Assembly: GCF_028885415.1 (NCBI RefSeq)
Contig: NZ_CP118527.1
Coordinates: forward strand, 6,758,001 to 6,822,000
Source: Streptomyces coeruleorubidus
GTDB taxonomy: Bacteria > Actinomycetota > Actinomycetes > Streptomycetales > Streptomycetaceae
Length of the DNA: 64,000 nucleotides
Reading direction: 5' to 3'
Positions 30,507-40,192 of this stretch are shown piece after piece. The notes under the pieces are model-generated. The model was given only the letters and a program-made list of their open reading frames with translations, did not search any database and was not told the DNA's origin. Numbering within the stretch: position 1 is the stretch's first letter; each line of letters starts with the position of its first letter. A program made the translations under genes and the position numbers.

Positions 30507-31466
30507 TCAGCCCCTCTTCCAGTCGTCGCCCCACTGCTGCCCCGGTGGCACGGGGCTCGTCTCGCTGTGTGCGTGGTACTCCACCGACTCCGCGGTCAGC
30601 CGCATGAACGCCTCCTCCAGCGACGCCTGTTGCGGGCTCAGCTCGTGCAGCGTGAGCCCGTGCTGCGCCGCCAGCTCGCCGACGTGCTCGGCCTTGCCGC
30701 CGTCCACCTCCAGAACCCCGTCACCGCTCTCGACGGCGACGATCCCGGCCTGGTGCAGCACATCCAGCAGCCGCTCCCGTTGCGGGCTGCGGACCCGGAC
30801 GTACGACCGTGACTTGCGCTCGATGAAGTCGGCCATGGAGGTGTCCGCGAGCAGCCGCCCCTGCCCGATGACGACGAGGTGGTCGGCCGTCAGCGCCATC
30901 TCGCTCATCAGATGGGAGGAGACGAAGACGGTCCGGCCCTGCGCCGCCAGGGACTTCATCAGGGTGCGGATCCAGTGGATGCCCTCGGGGTCGAGGCCGT
31001 TGACCGGCTCGTCGAACATCAGGATCCGGGGATCGCCGAGCAGCGCGGCCGCGATGCCGAGCCGCTGCCCCATGCCCATGGAGAAACCCTTGGTCTTCTT
31101 CTTGGCGACCGCCGTCAGCCCGACCGTGTCCAGCACCTCCCGCACCCGGCCACGCGGAATGCCGTTGCTCTGCGCGAGGCACAGCAGGTGGTTGTAGGCG
31201 GTGCGCCCGCCGTGCCAGGCCTTGGCCTCCAGCAGGGCGCCGATGTACATCAGCGGGTCCTTGAGCTGCTGGTAGTGCTTGCCGTCGATCCGGACGTCGC
31301 CGGCGGTCGGGTGGTCCAGACCCAGGATCATCCGCATGGTCGTGGACTTGCCCGCGCCGTTGGGCCCGAGAAAGCCGGTGACGATGCCTGGTCTGACGGT
31401 GAACGACAGGTTGTTGACCGCCACCTTCTCGCCGTAACGCTTGGTCAGCCCCTCGAGCTCAATCAT
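30507..31466 (-). CDS. ABC transporter ATP-binding protein (transporter 2)
   Basis: 319 aa. GPNGAGKSTT, FSMGMGQRLGIAAAL, LMFDEPVNGLDPEG and SSHLMSEMALTADHL are nearly identical to transporter 1, so the two transporters arose by tandem duplication. It ends at MRLTAESVEYHAHSE with a short tail. Pair with the 29734 permease. A hairpin terminator separates it from filP. Confidence 0.9.
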   Translation of the reverse strand: MIELEGLTKRYGEKVAVNNLSFTVRPGIVTGFLGPNGAGKSTTMRMILGLDHPTAGDVRIDGKHYQQLKDPLMYIGALLEAKAWHGGRTAYNHLLCLAQSNGIPRGRVREVLDTVGLTAVAKKKTKGFSMGMGQRLGIAAALLGDPRILMFDEPVNGLDPEGIHWIRTLMKSLAAQGRTVFVSSHLMSEMALTADHLVVIGQGRLLADTSMADFIERKSRSYVRVRSPQRERLLDVLHQAGIVAVESGDGVLEVDGGKAEHVGELAAQHGLTLHELSPQQASLEEAFMRLTAESVEYHAHSETSPVPPGQQWGDDWKRG

Positions 31467-31487
31467 GCCGCCACGCTAGAACGGGAC

Positions 31488-31521
31488 AAAGCCCTCTGCC
31501 ACCCAAGCGGCAGAGGGCTTT
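31488..31521 (-). terminator. terminator downstream of filP
   Basis: AAAGCCCTCTGCC (31488-31500) and GGCAGAGGGCTTT (31509-31521) form a perfect 13-bp stem with an 8-nt loop. Read on the minus strand it ends in TTTG. It separates filP from the ABC genes. Confidence 0.8.
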
Positions 31522-31551
31522 GCGGAGATTCAGGCTCCGTATGCCCCGGTG

Positions 31552-32487
31552 TTACCGGGACTGCTGGGCCGGGACCCCGCGGGAGATCGGCTCCTCCTCG
31601 GCCGGCGTACCGGCGGCGGCCACCGCGGCGCCCGTGAGCGTGGCGAGCATCTCGCGGACGTTCGTCAGCTGGGCGTTGATGGAGTCGCGGCGGTTGGTGA
31701 GGGCCGCGAGCTCGCGCTCGGATTCCGAACGGATGCGGTCGGCCTTGGCGTTGGCGTCGGCCACGATGTCCTCGGCCTGGCGCTGGGCCGTCTCCACCGT
31801 CTGGCGGGCGCGGCGCTCGGCGTCCGTGCGCAGCTTCTCCGCCTCCAGGCGCAGCTGCTCGGCGCGGTGCTCGATCTCGGCGAGACGCTTCTCGGCCTTG
31901 GCCTGACGGGAGGCCAGATCGCGCTCGGACTGCTCGCGGCGCTTGGCGAGGTTCGTCTCGAAGTCGGCGGCGGCCTGCGCGGCCTTGGCGCGGGTCTCCT
32001 CGAAGAGGGCGTCCGCCTCCTCGCGCTTGGACTGCGCGTCCTTCTGCGCCTCGGCACGCAACTGGGCGGCGTCGCTCTTGGCCTTCTCGACGATCCGCAG
32101 GCCCTCGTCCTCGGCCTTGGCCTTGCGCTCCGCCGAGTACGACTCGGCGTCGTTGCGCACCTGCTGGGCCGCCGACTCGGCGAGCTCGCGGTGCTGCTCG
32201 GCCGCGCGCCGGGCCTCCTCGCGCAGGTCCTTCGCCTCTTCCTCGGCGAGGCGGAGGATCTTCTCCACGCGCGCGCCGAGACCCGCGTACGACGGCTCGG
32301 CGTCGCTGATCTGGGCCTGGGCGTTCTGCGTCTCGAGGTGGAGCTCCTCGATGCGCTTTTCCAGAGCGGTGATGCGGGCGAGAGCGCTGTCACGGTCGGA
32401 GACGAGCTTGGAGATACGTTCGTCCACCTGAGCGCGGTCGTACCCACGCCGCACAAGCTCGAAGCCGTAGGGGGAAGTGTCGCTCAT
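31552..32487 (-). CDS. filP: FilP, intermediate-filament-like coiled-coil protein
   Basis: 311 aa. After the short N-terminus MSDTSPYGFELVRRGYDRAQVDER (shared with DivIVA-like domains), nearly all the rest to about residue 270 is charged coiled coil rich in Ala/Glu/Arg with few breaks. Known FilP makes cytoplasmic filaments that gather behind the hyphal tip, interact with DivIVA and give stiffness. Scy is directly upstream on the same strand, as in S. coelicolor. Confidence 0.93.
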   Translation of the reverse strand: MSDTSPYGFELVRRGYDRAQVDERISKLVSDRDSALARITALEKRIEELHLETQNAQAQISDAEPSYAGLGARVEKILRLAEEEAKDLREEARRAAEQHRELAESAAQQVRNDAESYSAERKAKAEDEGLRIVEKAKSDAAQLRAEAQKDAQSKREEADALFEETRAKAAQAAADFETNLAKRREQSERDLASRQAKAEKRLAEIEHRAEQLRLEAEKLRTDAERRARQTVETAQRQAEDIVADANAKADRIRSESERELAALTNRRDSINAQLTNVREMLATLTGAAVAAAGTPAEEEPISRGVPAQQSR

Positions 32488-32669
32488 GGGGTTCCTGTCG
32501 AATGAGACCGGTGAGGTGATAGGTGGAATCCTAGGGGCCGAAACGGTGTGTCATCGAGCGGATGCGCGTTTGGTCTGCAAAATGAGACCCCTTTTGGGTG
32601 GCTGACCGCAGGACTGCTTGCCAAAGCTTGGTCAAAGACCCCAGCACACACCGTTTTCACCCCGGTTCG

Positions 32670-35600
32670 CTAGCTTTCCGAGGACTTGCCACCCGAACGG
32701 GGTGCGCCGACTGTTGCGCCCGCCTTGACTCCGTTGTCCTTGGCCGGGGACGGGGCCTCGAAGGATTCCAACGCCTCCAGGACGTCCTGGACACGGGAGA
32801 TCTCGGCGTTGATGTCCTCGCGGCGGCGGACCAGGACCTCCAGCTCGCGCTTGCCCTCCTCGACCGTGCGCTTGGCCTCGCGGATCGCCTCGGCCTTGAG
32901 CTCCTCGGCCTCCCGGACCAGCGTGGCCTTCTTCTGCTCGGCCTCCTTGAGCAGCCCCTCGGCCTTCTTCACCGCGGCGATACGGACCTTGCCCGCCTCG
33001 GAGTTGGCCTCCGAGACGATCTCCTTGGCCTGCGCCTGCGCCTTCGCGAGCTGCTCCTCGGCGGCCTTGACGAGCGCGTCACAGCGGTCACCCGCCGACC
33101 TCATCGCCTCCGCCGACTCCCGGCGGGCCCGCTCGTGCAGCTCCTCGATCTCCGCCGTGATGCGGTCGCGCAGCTCCTCGGCACGCTCCCTGATCTGCGT
33201 GGCGTCCCGGCGCGCGCCGACCAGCAGCTCGTCCGCGTCCGTACGGGCCTTCTCCACCCGCGAGTTGCCCTCGACCGTCGCCTCGGAAACGAGCCGGTCG
33301 GCCTCCTTGCGGGCCGCGCCCACCATCGTGTCGGCCTGCGACTCGGCCTCCGCGGTGGTCTTGTGCGCCTGCTGCTGCGCCTCGGTGAGCAGCTTGTCGG
33401 CCTCGGCCGTGGTCTCGGTGATGAGCTTGTCGACCTGCTCGGCCGCCTCGGAGCGCCGCTTGTTGGCGTCCTTGCGGGCCTCGTCCAGCGTGCGGTCGGC
33501 CTCCTCGCGCGCGGAGTTGACGAGCCGCTCCGCCTCCGCCTCCGCGTCCGCCTTGACGCGATCGGCCTCGCTGCGGACCCGCTCGGCATGCTGCTGCGCC
33601 GAGCCGACCGTCTCCGCGGCCTCGGCCCGCAGCCGCTCCGCCTCGGCAGTGGCCTCCCCGACCAGCCGCTCCGCCTCGGCGGTGGCCTCCCCGACCAGCC
33701 GGTCGGCCTTGGCGACCGACTCGGCCCGCACCCGCTCGGCCTCCGTCGCCGTCTCGGAACGCAGGCGCTCGGCCTCGGAGATGGCTTCCGTACGGACCCG
33801 CTCGGCCTCGGCGACCGTCTCCATCCGCAGCCGGTCGGTCTCCTGGACCGTCTCGGTCGTGAGCCGCTCCGCCTCGTTGCGCGCCTCGGTGATGAGGGTG
33901 TCCGCCTGCGTCGCCGCGTCCGAGCGGATGCGGTTGGCGTCCTCGCGGGCGTCCGCCCGGGTGCGCGAAGCGCTCTGCTCGGCCTCCGCGATGGCGTCCG
34001 ACGCCTCCGTGCGCACCCGCTGGGCGTGCTCGGCGACGTCCGCGCGGATCCGTTCCGCCTCCGCGATCGCCTCGGACATCGTCCGCTCGGCGAGCGCCTT
34101 GGCGGCCTCGGACTCCTCGTGGGCCTCGCGCCGCAGCCGACCGGCGTCCTCGCTCGCCCGCTCCCGCTCGGCGTAGGCGTCGGAGCGGACCCGGTCCGCC
34201 TCCTCCTGGGCTTCCCGCCGCGTACGGTCCGCCGCGTGCTCGGCGGCGGAGCGCAGCCCGGCGATCTCGTCCTGCGCCTGCTCGTGCAGCCCCGCGACGG
34301 AGTCCCGGACCTGCTGCGCGTGCTGCTCGGCCGCCGACACCATCTCCGTGGCACGCCGGTCGGCCTCCTCGACCAGCCGTACGGCCTCGGTCTGCGCCTC
34401 CTCCACGCGCTTGCGCGCGGAAGCCAGCAGCTCCTCGCTCTGCTCGCGGGCCCGCTCGCGCTCCTGGTCGGCCTCCTGCCGGGCACTGCCGAGGAGTTCC
34501 TCGGCCTCCCGGCGGCGCCGGTTGGCCTCCTCCTGGGCGGCGGCCAGCGTCTCGGACGCCTCCACGGCCAGCCGCTCGGCGGCGGCCTGCGCCTCCGCGC
34601 GCACCCGGTCGGCGCTCTCCTGCGCCTCCGACTTCAGCCGCTCGGCCTCGCTCGCGGCCTCCGACCGCAGCCGTACGGCGACGGCCTCGCCCTCGGCACG
34701 CGCGGCCGACGCGTCGGACGCGGCCTCGTCGCGCAGCCGCTCGGCCTCCGCCTCGGCCTGCTGCTGGAGCGTACGGATCCGCTCCGCGGCCTCGGCACGC
34801 AGCCGCTCGTTCTCCTCGGCGGCCTCGCGGCGGATCCGCGCGGCCTCCTCCCGGGCGTCGGACAGCGCCTGCTCGGCGGCCGTCAGCCGCTCCTCCGCCT
34901 CCGTCTGGAGCCGCGTCAGCTCCTGGGCGGCCTCCGCGCGGCGGGCCTCCACGGCCCGCTCGGTCTCCTCGTGCAGCTCCCGCGCCGCACGCTCGGCGTC
35001 CGCCTTGAGGGCCTCGGCCTGCTCGACGACCTCCTCGCGGTGCCGCTCGGCCTCCTGCCGGGTGCGCTGGAGGGTCTCCTCGGCCTGCCGGCGCAGGGTC
35101 GTCGCCCGCTCGATGGCCTCCGTGCGGACCTTCTCGCTGTCCGTCTGGGCCGTCGTCCGCAGCTCGTCCGCGTCCGCCTTCGCCTTGGCGAGCAGCTCCT
35201 CGGCGGACCTCGCCGCCTCCTCGATCTGCGCCACGGCCTCCTTGCGGGCCTCGGCGCGGATCTTCTCGCCCTCGTCGACCGCGTCGGCCCGGAGCTGCTC
35301 GGCCTCGCCGCGCAGGCGGCGGGCCTCCTCCTGGAGCTCGACCGTCTTGGCGCGGTACTCCTTGGTGTCGTCCTTCGCCGCGCCCTTGAGCTCCTCGGCG
35401 ATGTCATGCGCCTCGGCCCGCAGCCGGTCCGCCTCGGCCTCGGCCTCCTTGCGGATCCGCTCGGCCTCCTCGGCCGCGGCCTTGGTGGTCTTCTTGGCGT
35501 CCTCCGACGCCTTGTTGAGGACCTCCTCGGCGGTCCGGGCCGCCTTGGACAGCTGGGTAGCGGTCTCCTCGGCGGTGAGCGTGCGGGCCTTCTCCGCGGC

Positions 35601-36650
35601 CTCCGCGACGATCTTCTCCGCCTCGGCGCGGGCGTCCGCGACAACCTGCTCGGCCTCGGACTTGGTGTTCTCGGCCTCCTTCGTGGCCTCCTCGACCAGC
35701 CGGGCGACCTGCTCCTTGGCGGTGCGCGTGCGCGTCTCGTTCGCGGACTCCGCGCTCGCCAGGGCCTTGGCGGCGGCCTCCTTGGCCTCGGCGACCAGCT
35801 TCTCCGACTCGGCCCGCGCCTTGCGCAGCGCCTCCTCGGCCTCGGTCATCCGCTGCTCGGCGGCCTTGCTCAGCTCCTGGGCCTGACGGCGCGCGGACTC
35901 CGACTCCGTGGCGGTCGACGTCCGCAGCTGTTCGGCGTGGTCGGTGGCCTCCTGGGCCTGTGTCGAGGCGGCGTTGAGGAGCCGCTCGGCGTCCGTGCGG
36001 GCACGCCGCAGGATCTGCTCGGCCTCGGTCCGGGCCTCCTCGGCGGCGCTCGTCAGCCGCTGCCGGGCCTCGGTCGTCAGCCGCTCGGCCTCCGCACGGG
36101 CGCTGGCCAGGGCCTGCTCGGCCTCGGCGCGGGACTCGTCCAGCAGCCGGCGGGCCTGCTGCTCGGTGCGGGCCCGCAGCTGCTCCGCCCACGCCACGTT
36201 CTCGTTGACGTGCGACTCGACCGTCTGGCGGCGCTCGGCCAGCTCCTGGTCGAGCTGCTGGCGCCGGGTCACCGCCTCCTGGTGCAGCTCCGCCTGGAGC
36301 CGGGCCGCCTGCTCGGCGTGCTCCTGGAGGATCCGCTGGGTCTGGGACCGGGCCTCGCTCAGCTCGCGCTCGGCGTCCGCGCGGATCTGGTCGGCCTGCA
36401 TCTGCGCGTTGCGCAGCAACTGCTCGGCCTGCCAGCCGAGGTCGCCCCCGTCGAAGGAGGGCCGGGACATGATGGTGCGGCGCGCCTCGTGCAGCTTGGC
36501 GCGCAGCACCTCGACCTGGTAGCCGAGGTCCTCGGCGTGCTGGATCGCCTTTTCCCGCTCGGTCTTCAGCCGCTTCATCTCGGCTTCGAACCGAGAGAGG
36601 TGGTCGACGTCAGCCGCCGGCTCTCGCTCCTGGCTCTCGTAGCCCCGCAC
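32670..36650 (-). CDS. scy: Scy, giant coiled-coil polarity protein
   Basis: 1326 aa from GTG 36650 (VRGYESQE); a TTG at 36680 would add ten residues and cannot be excluded. The length equals that known for S. coelicolor Scy. Apart from a short N-terminal region (1-70, with RFEAEMKRLKTEREKAIQ and an IMSRP break) the protein is continuous coiled coil with 11-residue (hendecad) repeats such as GEATAEAERLV. Scy gathers DivIVA and FilP at hyphal tips and sets branch sites. The Ser/Gly/Pro-rich last 30 residues are not helical. Confidence 0.95.
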   Translation of the reverse strand: MRGYESQEREPAADVDHLSRFEAEMKRLKTEREKAIQHAEDLGYQVEVLRAKLHEARRTIMSRPSFDGGDLGWQAEQLLRNAQMQADQIRADAERELSEARSQTQRILQEHAEQAARLQAELHQEAVTRRQQLDQELAERRQTVESHVNENVAWAEQLRARTEQQARRLLDESRAEAEQALASARAEAERLTTEARQRLTSAAEEARTEAEQILRRARTDAERLLNAASTQAQEATDHAEQLRTSTATESESARRQAQELSKAAEQRMTEAEEALRKARAESEKLVAEAKEAAAKALASAESANETRTRTAKEQVARLVEEATKEAENTKSEAEQVVADARAEAEKIVAEAAEKARTLTAEETATQLSKAARTAEEVLNKASEDAKKTTKAAAEEAERIRKEAEAEADRLRAEAHDIAEELKGAAKDDTKEYRAKTVELQEEARRLRGEAEQLRADAVDEGEKIRAEARKEAVAQIEEAARSAEELLAKAKADADELRTTAQTDSEKVRTEAIERATTLRRQAEETLQRTRQEAERHREEVVEQAEALKADAERAARELHEETERAVEARRAEAAQELTRLQTEAEERLTAAEQALSDAREEAARIRREAAEENERLRAEAAERIRTLQQQAEAEAERLRDEAASDASAARAEGEAVAVRLRSEAASEAERLKSEAQESADRVRAEAQAAAERLAVEASETLAAAQEEANRRRREAEELLGSARQEADQERERAREQSEELLASARKRVEEAQTEAVRLVEEADRRATEMVSAAEQHAQQVRDSVAGLHEQAQDEIAGLRSAAEHAADRTRREAQEEADRVRSDAYAERERASEDAGRLRREAHEESEAAKALAERTMSEAIAEAERIRADVAEHAQRVRTEASDAIAEAEQSASRTRADAREDANRIRSDAATQADTLITEARNEAERLTTETVQETDRLRMETVAEAERVRTEAISEAERLRSETATEAERVRAESVAKADRLVGEATAEAERLVGEATAEAERLRAEAAETVGSAQQHAERVRSEADRVKADAEAEAERLVNSAREEADRTLDEARKDANKRRSEAAEQVDKLITETTAEADKLLTEAQQQAHKTTAEAESQADTMVGAARKEADRLVSEATVEGNSRVEKARTDADELLVGARRDATQIRERAEELRDRITAEIEELHERARRESAEAMRSAGDRCDALVKAAEEQLAKAQAQAKEIVSEANSEAGKVRIAAVKKAEGLLKEAEQKKATLVREAEELKAEAIREAKRTVEEGKRELEVLVRRREDINAEISRVQDVLEALESFEAPSPAKDNGVKAGATVGAPRSGGKSSES

Positions 36651-36883
36651 TGCGCGGTCCCATCCGTCCCCTGGTCGCAACTCTCTCCAAACGAGCTCCG
36701 TCCATCCGCCGAACGGGGCCCCCGGGGAATGGTGTCAGATCATCGGCGGAGCACGGGCTGCTGCCCCGACGCTCGTCCCCCGAAACCCGGACCCCGGTGG
36801 TCCTGCCGTCGCACGGCGGGACCTCGGTCACCCTGGACTGAGCGGCGACCGCACCCAACCCTACCGGCCCCTATGTACGAGGG

Positions 36884-37324
36884 TCAGTGCTCAGGTGACT
36901 CAACGGGCGCCGAAGTGACCAGTTCTGTCAGTACGCCATGGCAGTCCTTGGGGTGCAGGAAGGTGATCCGTGACCCCATGGAGCCGCGTCGCGGCTCTTC
37001 GTAGAGCACGCGTACGCCCTTGTCCTTGATGTCCGCGGCCTCGGCGTCCACGTCCGCCGTGCCGAAGGCGATGTGGTGGACGCCCTCCCCGTTCTTGGCC
37101 AGCCACTTCGCGACGGTGGAGTCCTCGCGGGTCGGCTCCAGGAGCTGGAGGTACGAGGCGCCGCCGTCGGACGTATCGTTGATCTTGAGCATGGCCTCGC
37201 GCACGCCCTGCTCCTCGTTGACCTCGGAGTGGAACACCTCGAAGCCGTAGGTGGCACGGTAGAACTCGACGGTCTTGTCGAGGTCGAAACAGGCGATTCC
37301 GATGTGGTCGATTCGCGTCAGCAT
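36884..37324 (-). CDS. mce: methylmalonyl-CoA epimerase
   Basis: 146 aa, ATG 37324. VOC-fold: metal ligands are His7 (DHIGIA), a His in VHHIAFG (about residue 82) and Glu near the C-terminus (LTELV). It interconverts (2R)- and (2S)-methylmalonyl-CoA, linking polyketide extender supply to mutases. It is divergent from the thiolase gene. Confidence 0.92.
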   Translation of the reverse strand: MLTRIDHIGIACFDLDKTVEFYRATYGFEVFHSEVNEEQGVREAMLKINDTSDGGASYLQLLEPTREDSTVAKWLAKNGEGVHHIAFGTADVDAEAADIKDKGVRVLYEEPRRGSMGSRITFLHPKDCHGVLTELVTSAPVESPEH

Positions 37325-37472
37325 GGATTCAGTGCAGCGCGACGGAGGTGGTTACGCAACGTGCGCGCGATCACACCGACAGCCCGATGACGGGGTGGAG
37401 TACCGGTCAGTACATTCGAAGTAAACCCTCGTTCACTCCTCGGCTGTGCAGCCGGTAAGGGGATCGCAGCTC

Positions 37473-38696
37473 ATGTCTTCTGGAACGTCTGGAACGTCCG
37501 GGGCCAACGGCTCCACGTCTGTGATCGTCGCGGGCGCCCGTACCCCGATGGGGCGGTTGCTCGGTTCGCTGAAGTCCTTCTCCGGAGCCGACCTCGGCGG
37601 CTTCGCGATCAAGGCCGCCCTCGACCGTGCGGGGATCGGCGGCGACCAGGTGCAGTACGTGATCATGGGGCAGGTGCTCCAGGCGGGGGCGGGGCAGATC
37701 CCGGCGCGCCAGGCCGCGGTCAAGGCGGGCATCCCGATGAACGTGCCGGCGCTGACCATCAACAAGGTGTGTCTGTCCGGTCTGGACGCCATCGCGCTGG
37801 CGGACCAGTTGATCCGTGCGGGTGAGTTCGACGTGGTCGTCGCCGGCGGTCAGGAGTCCATGACCAACGCCCCGCATCTGCTGCCCAAGTCCCGCGAGGG
37901 CTTCAAGTACGGCGCCGTCCAGATGCTCGACGCCATGGCCCATGACGGGCTGACCGACTCCTTCGAAGGCGTCGCCATGGGCGAGTCGACGGAGAAGCAC
38001 AACACGCGCCTGGGCATCGGGCGGGCCGAGCAGGACGAGATCGCCGCGCTGTCCCACCAGCGGGCCGCCGCCGCGCAGAAGAACGGCCTGTTCGAGGCCG
38101 AGATCACGCCGGTGGAGATCCCGCAGCGCAAGGGCGACCCGGTGCTGTTCAGCAAGGACGAGGGGATCCGCGGCGACACGACCGCCGAGTCCCTCGGGAA
38201 GCTGCGTCCCGCCTTCGCCAAGGACGGCACGATCACGGCCGGTTCGTCGTCGCAGATCTCCGACGGTGCGGCCGCCGTCGTGGTGATGAGCAAGGCCAAG
38301 GCGCAGGAGCTCGGCCTGGACTGGATCGCCGAGATCGGGGCGCACGGGAACGTGGCCGGGCCGGACAACTCGCTCCAGTCCCAGCCGTCCAACGCGATCC
38401 AGCACGCGTTGAAGAAGGAGGGGCTGAGCGTCGAGGATCTCGACCTCATCGAGATCAACGAGGCGTTCGCGGCGGTTTCCGTGCAGTCGATGAAGGACCT
38501 CGGGGTGTCCACCGAAAAGGTGAATGTCAACGGCGGCGCCATTGCTCTGGGTCACCCGATCGGGATGTCCGGTGCCCGGCTCGTCCTGCACCTCGCGCTG
38601 GAGCTGAAGCGGCGCGGTGGCGGCGTGGGCGCGGCCGCGCTGTGCGGTGGCGGTGGTCAGGGTGACGCGCTGATCGTGCGGGTACCGAAGGCCTGA
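37473..38696 (+). CDS. acetyl-CoA C-acetyltransferase (thiolase)
   Basis: 407 aa. Catalytic Cys100 ([11 protein letters not shown]), [19 protein letters not shown] with the His, and the second Cys in [10 protein letters not shown] are all there. It condenses two acetyl-CoA to acetoacetyl-CoA or runs the reverse. The N-terminal Ser/Gly/Thr-rich 15 residues before [12 protein letters not shown] are an extension. Followed by meaB with 41 bases between. Confidence 0.94.
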   Translation: MSSGTSGTSGANGSTSVIVAGARTPMGRLLGSLKSFSGADLGGFAIKAALDRAGIGGDQVQYVIMGQVLQAGAGQIPARQAAVKAGIPMNVPALTINKVCLSGLDAIALADQLIRAGEFDVVVAGGQESMTNAPHLLPKSREGFKYGAVQMLDAMAHDGLTDSFEGVAMGESTEKHNTRLGIGRAEQDEIAALSHQRAAAAQKNGLFEAEITPVEIPQRKGDPVLFSKDEGIRGDTTAESLGKLRPAFAKDGTITAGSSSQISDGAAAVVVMSKAKAQELGLDWIAEIGAHGNVAGPDNSLQSQPSNAIQHALKKEGLSVEDLDLIEINEAFAAVSVQSMKDLGVSTEKVNVNGGAIALGHPIGMSGARLVLHLALELKRRGGGVGAAALCGGGGQGDALIVRVPKA

Positions 38697-38737
38697 GCAC
38701 CGGGTTTTTGGACCTCCCTCGTCTGAACGGAGCTGTG

Positions 38738-39703
38738 ATGCAGGACGTCTCCACGCTGGTCGCGCAGGCCAGGGAGGGCCGGCCGCGGGCCGTGGCCCGG
38801 CTGATCTCCCTGGTGGAGGGGGCGTCCCCGCAGCTCAGGGAGGTCATGGCGGCGCTCGCGCCGTTGGCGGGCAACGCGTACGTGGTCGGTCTGACCGGGT
38901 CGCCGGGGGTCGGCAAGTCCACGTCGACGTCGGCGCTGGTGACCGCGTACCGCAAGCAGGACAAGCGGGTCGGCGTGCTGGCCGTCGACCCGTCGTCCCC
39001 GTTCTCCGGGGGTGCGCTGCTCGGGGACCGGGTGCGGATGTCGGAGCACGCGTCCGACCCGGGTGTGTACATCCGTTCGATGGCGACGCGCGGGCATCTG
39101 GGTGGGCTCGCGTGGGCCGCGCCTCAGGCCATCCGGGTGCTGGACGCGGCGGGGTGCGACGTGATCCTCGTCGAGACGGTGGGTGTGGGGCAGTCCGAGG
39201 TGGAGATCGCCTCGCAGGCGGACACGTCCGTCGTGCTGCTCGCGCCGGGGATGGGCGACGGGATCCAGGCGGCCAAGGCCGGGATCCTGGAGATCGGTGA
39301 CGTGTACGTCGTGAACAAGGCCGACCGGGACGGGGCGGACGCGACGGCTCGCGAGCTGAACCACATGCTGGGGCTGGGGGAGGCCCGGGGCCCCGGGGAC
39401 TGGCGGCCGCCGATCGTGAAGACCGTCGCCGCGCGCGGGGAGGGCATGGACGAGGTCGTCGAGGCCCTGGAGAAGCATCGGGCCTGGATGGAGGAGCGGG
39501 GGGTGCTCGCGGAGCGGCGTATGGCCCGTGCGGCGCGGGAGGTCGAGACGATCGCGGTGACGGCGCTGCGGGAGCGGATCGGGGACCTGCACGGGGACCG
39601 GCGCCTCGGGGCGCTGGCGGAGCGGATCGTGGCGGGGGAGCTGGATCCTTACCGGGCGGCTGATGAGCTGGTGGCGGGGTTGACGGGCACGTCCGGCTGT
39701 TGA
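38738..39703 (+). CDS. meaB: MeaB-type GTPase chaperone of B12-dependent mutases
   Basis: 321 aa. P-loop GSPGVGKST at 54-62, Walker B-like VILVETVGVGQSE, and the guanine-specificity motif NKAD. ATG 38738 is preferred (AACGGAG upstream); GTG 38735 is adjacent. MeaB proteins guard acyl-CoA mutases from inactivation and gate cofactor loading. icmA lies 19 kb away. Confidence 0.92.
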   Translation: MQDVSTLVAQAREGRPRAVARLISLVEGASPQLREVMAALAPLAGNAYVVGLTGSPGVGKSTSTSALVTAYRKQDKRVGVLAVDPSSPFSGGALLGDRVRMSEHASDPGVYIRSMATRGHLGGLAWAAPQAIRVLDAAGCDVILVETVGVGQSEVEIASQADTSVVLLAPGMGDGIQAAKAGILEIGDVYVVNKADRDGADATARELNHMLGLGEARGPGDWRPPIVKTVAARGEGMDEVVEALEKHRAWMEERGVLAERRMARAAREVETIAVTALRERIGDLHGDRRLGALAERIVAGELDPYRAADELVAGLTGTSGC

Positions 39704-39960
39704 GCGGGTGCCTCCGGCGGTCGGGCGGGGGCGTGCGGGTGCCTCCGGCGGTGGTGCGGGGTGCGTGCGGCGGCCTGCGCGGGTGTGGTGGAGGCTTGTG
39801 TCACGTCTGCGGGTCGGGGCCGCGCCGGGGGTGTCCGTCCTCGGAACGGCGCGATGGGGTGGGTGACCGGCTGACTGTCCGTTGACGCGCCAACCGCTGC
39901 GGGCGGACACCCCCCCGACACGTCCCCTGCTCGCCGTGCGCGGGTGCGGGCCGGTGGTCC

Positions 39961-40078
39961 ACCTGACTGCGGGTGCCCCCCGCTCAGCTGCCGCAGGCCG
40001 CCGCTGCGGGCAGTCGTGCCTCCCCCAGTGCCTTAAGGGCCTGGGAGGTGCCCCCAGGGCGGCACGGGTGGGCGCAGC
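39961..40078. repeat. dispersed Streptomyces intergenic repeat
   Basis: The block including GCGGGCAGTCGTGCCTCCCC, AGTGCCTTAAGGGCCTGGGA and GGTGGGCGCAGCGGCACCC resembles, from memory, a repeat present in many copies in Streptomyces genomes. It has several small internal inverted repeats (CCTCCCCCAG...CTGGGAGG type). Not a coding element; transposition mechanism unknown. Confidence 0.55.
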
Positions 40079-40140
40079 GGCACCCCGTTCCGCCGGGCTG
40101 CGGGCCCACCCCGCCTCAGCGCCGACGCAGAGCACCACGA

Positions 40141-40170
40141 CGCCCCGGCGTCAGAAGTGACGCCGGGGCG
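40141..40170 (-). terminator. terminator of the PepSY gene
   Basis: CGCCCCGGCGTCA (40141-40153) pairs perfectly with TGACGCCGGGGCG (40158-40170) around a GAAG loop, 23 bases after the stop of the minus-strand gene. Confidence 0.82.
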
Positions 40171-40192
40171 GCAGGAAAGCGGCTGTAGCTGA

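Larger units (their letters stand above)
39704..40192. other. 490-base non-coding gap with a dispersed repeat and a terminator
   Basis: No convincing gene: frames here have poor codon bias and no start signals. The region contains tandem-like GGTGCCTCCGGCGGT units at about 39706-39755, the dispersed repeat at 39961-40078, and a hairpin at 40141-40170. Confidence 0.7.

Noticed and set aside
32598..37004. An open frame of over 1400 codons on the strand opposite scy
   Set aside because: It is the mirror of the GC-rich coiled-coil repeats. Its Leu/Gly/Arg-rich composition and lack of any domain are typical of an antisense shadow.
39700..40160. Small open frames in the gap after meaB
   Set aside because: No ribosome site, arginine/proline-rich composition, and they cross the dispersed repeat and the terminator.
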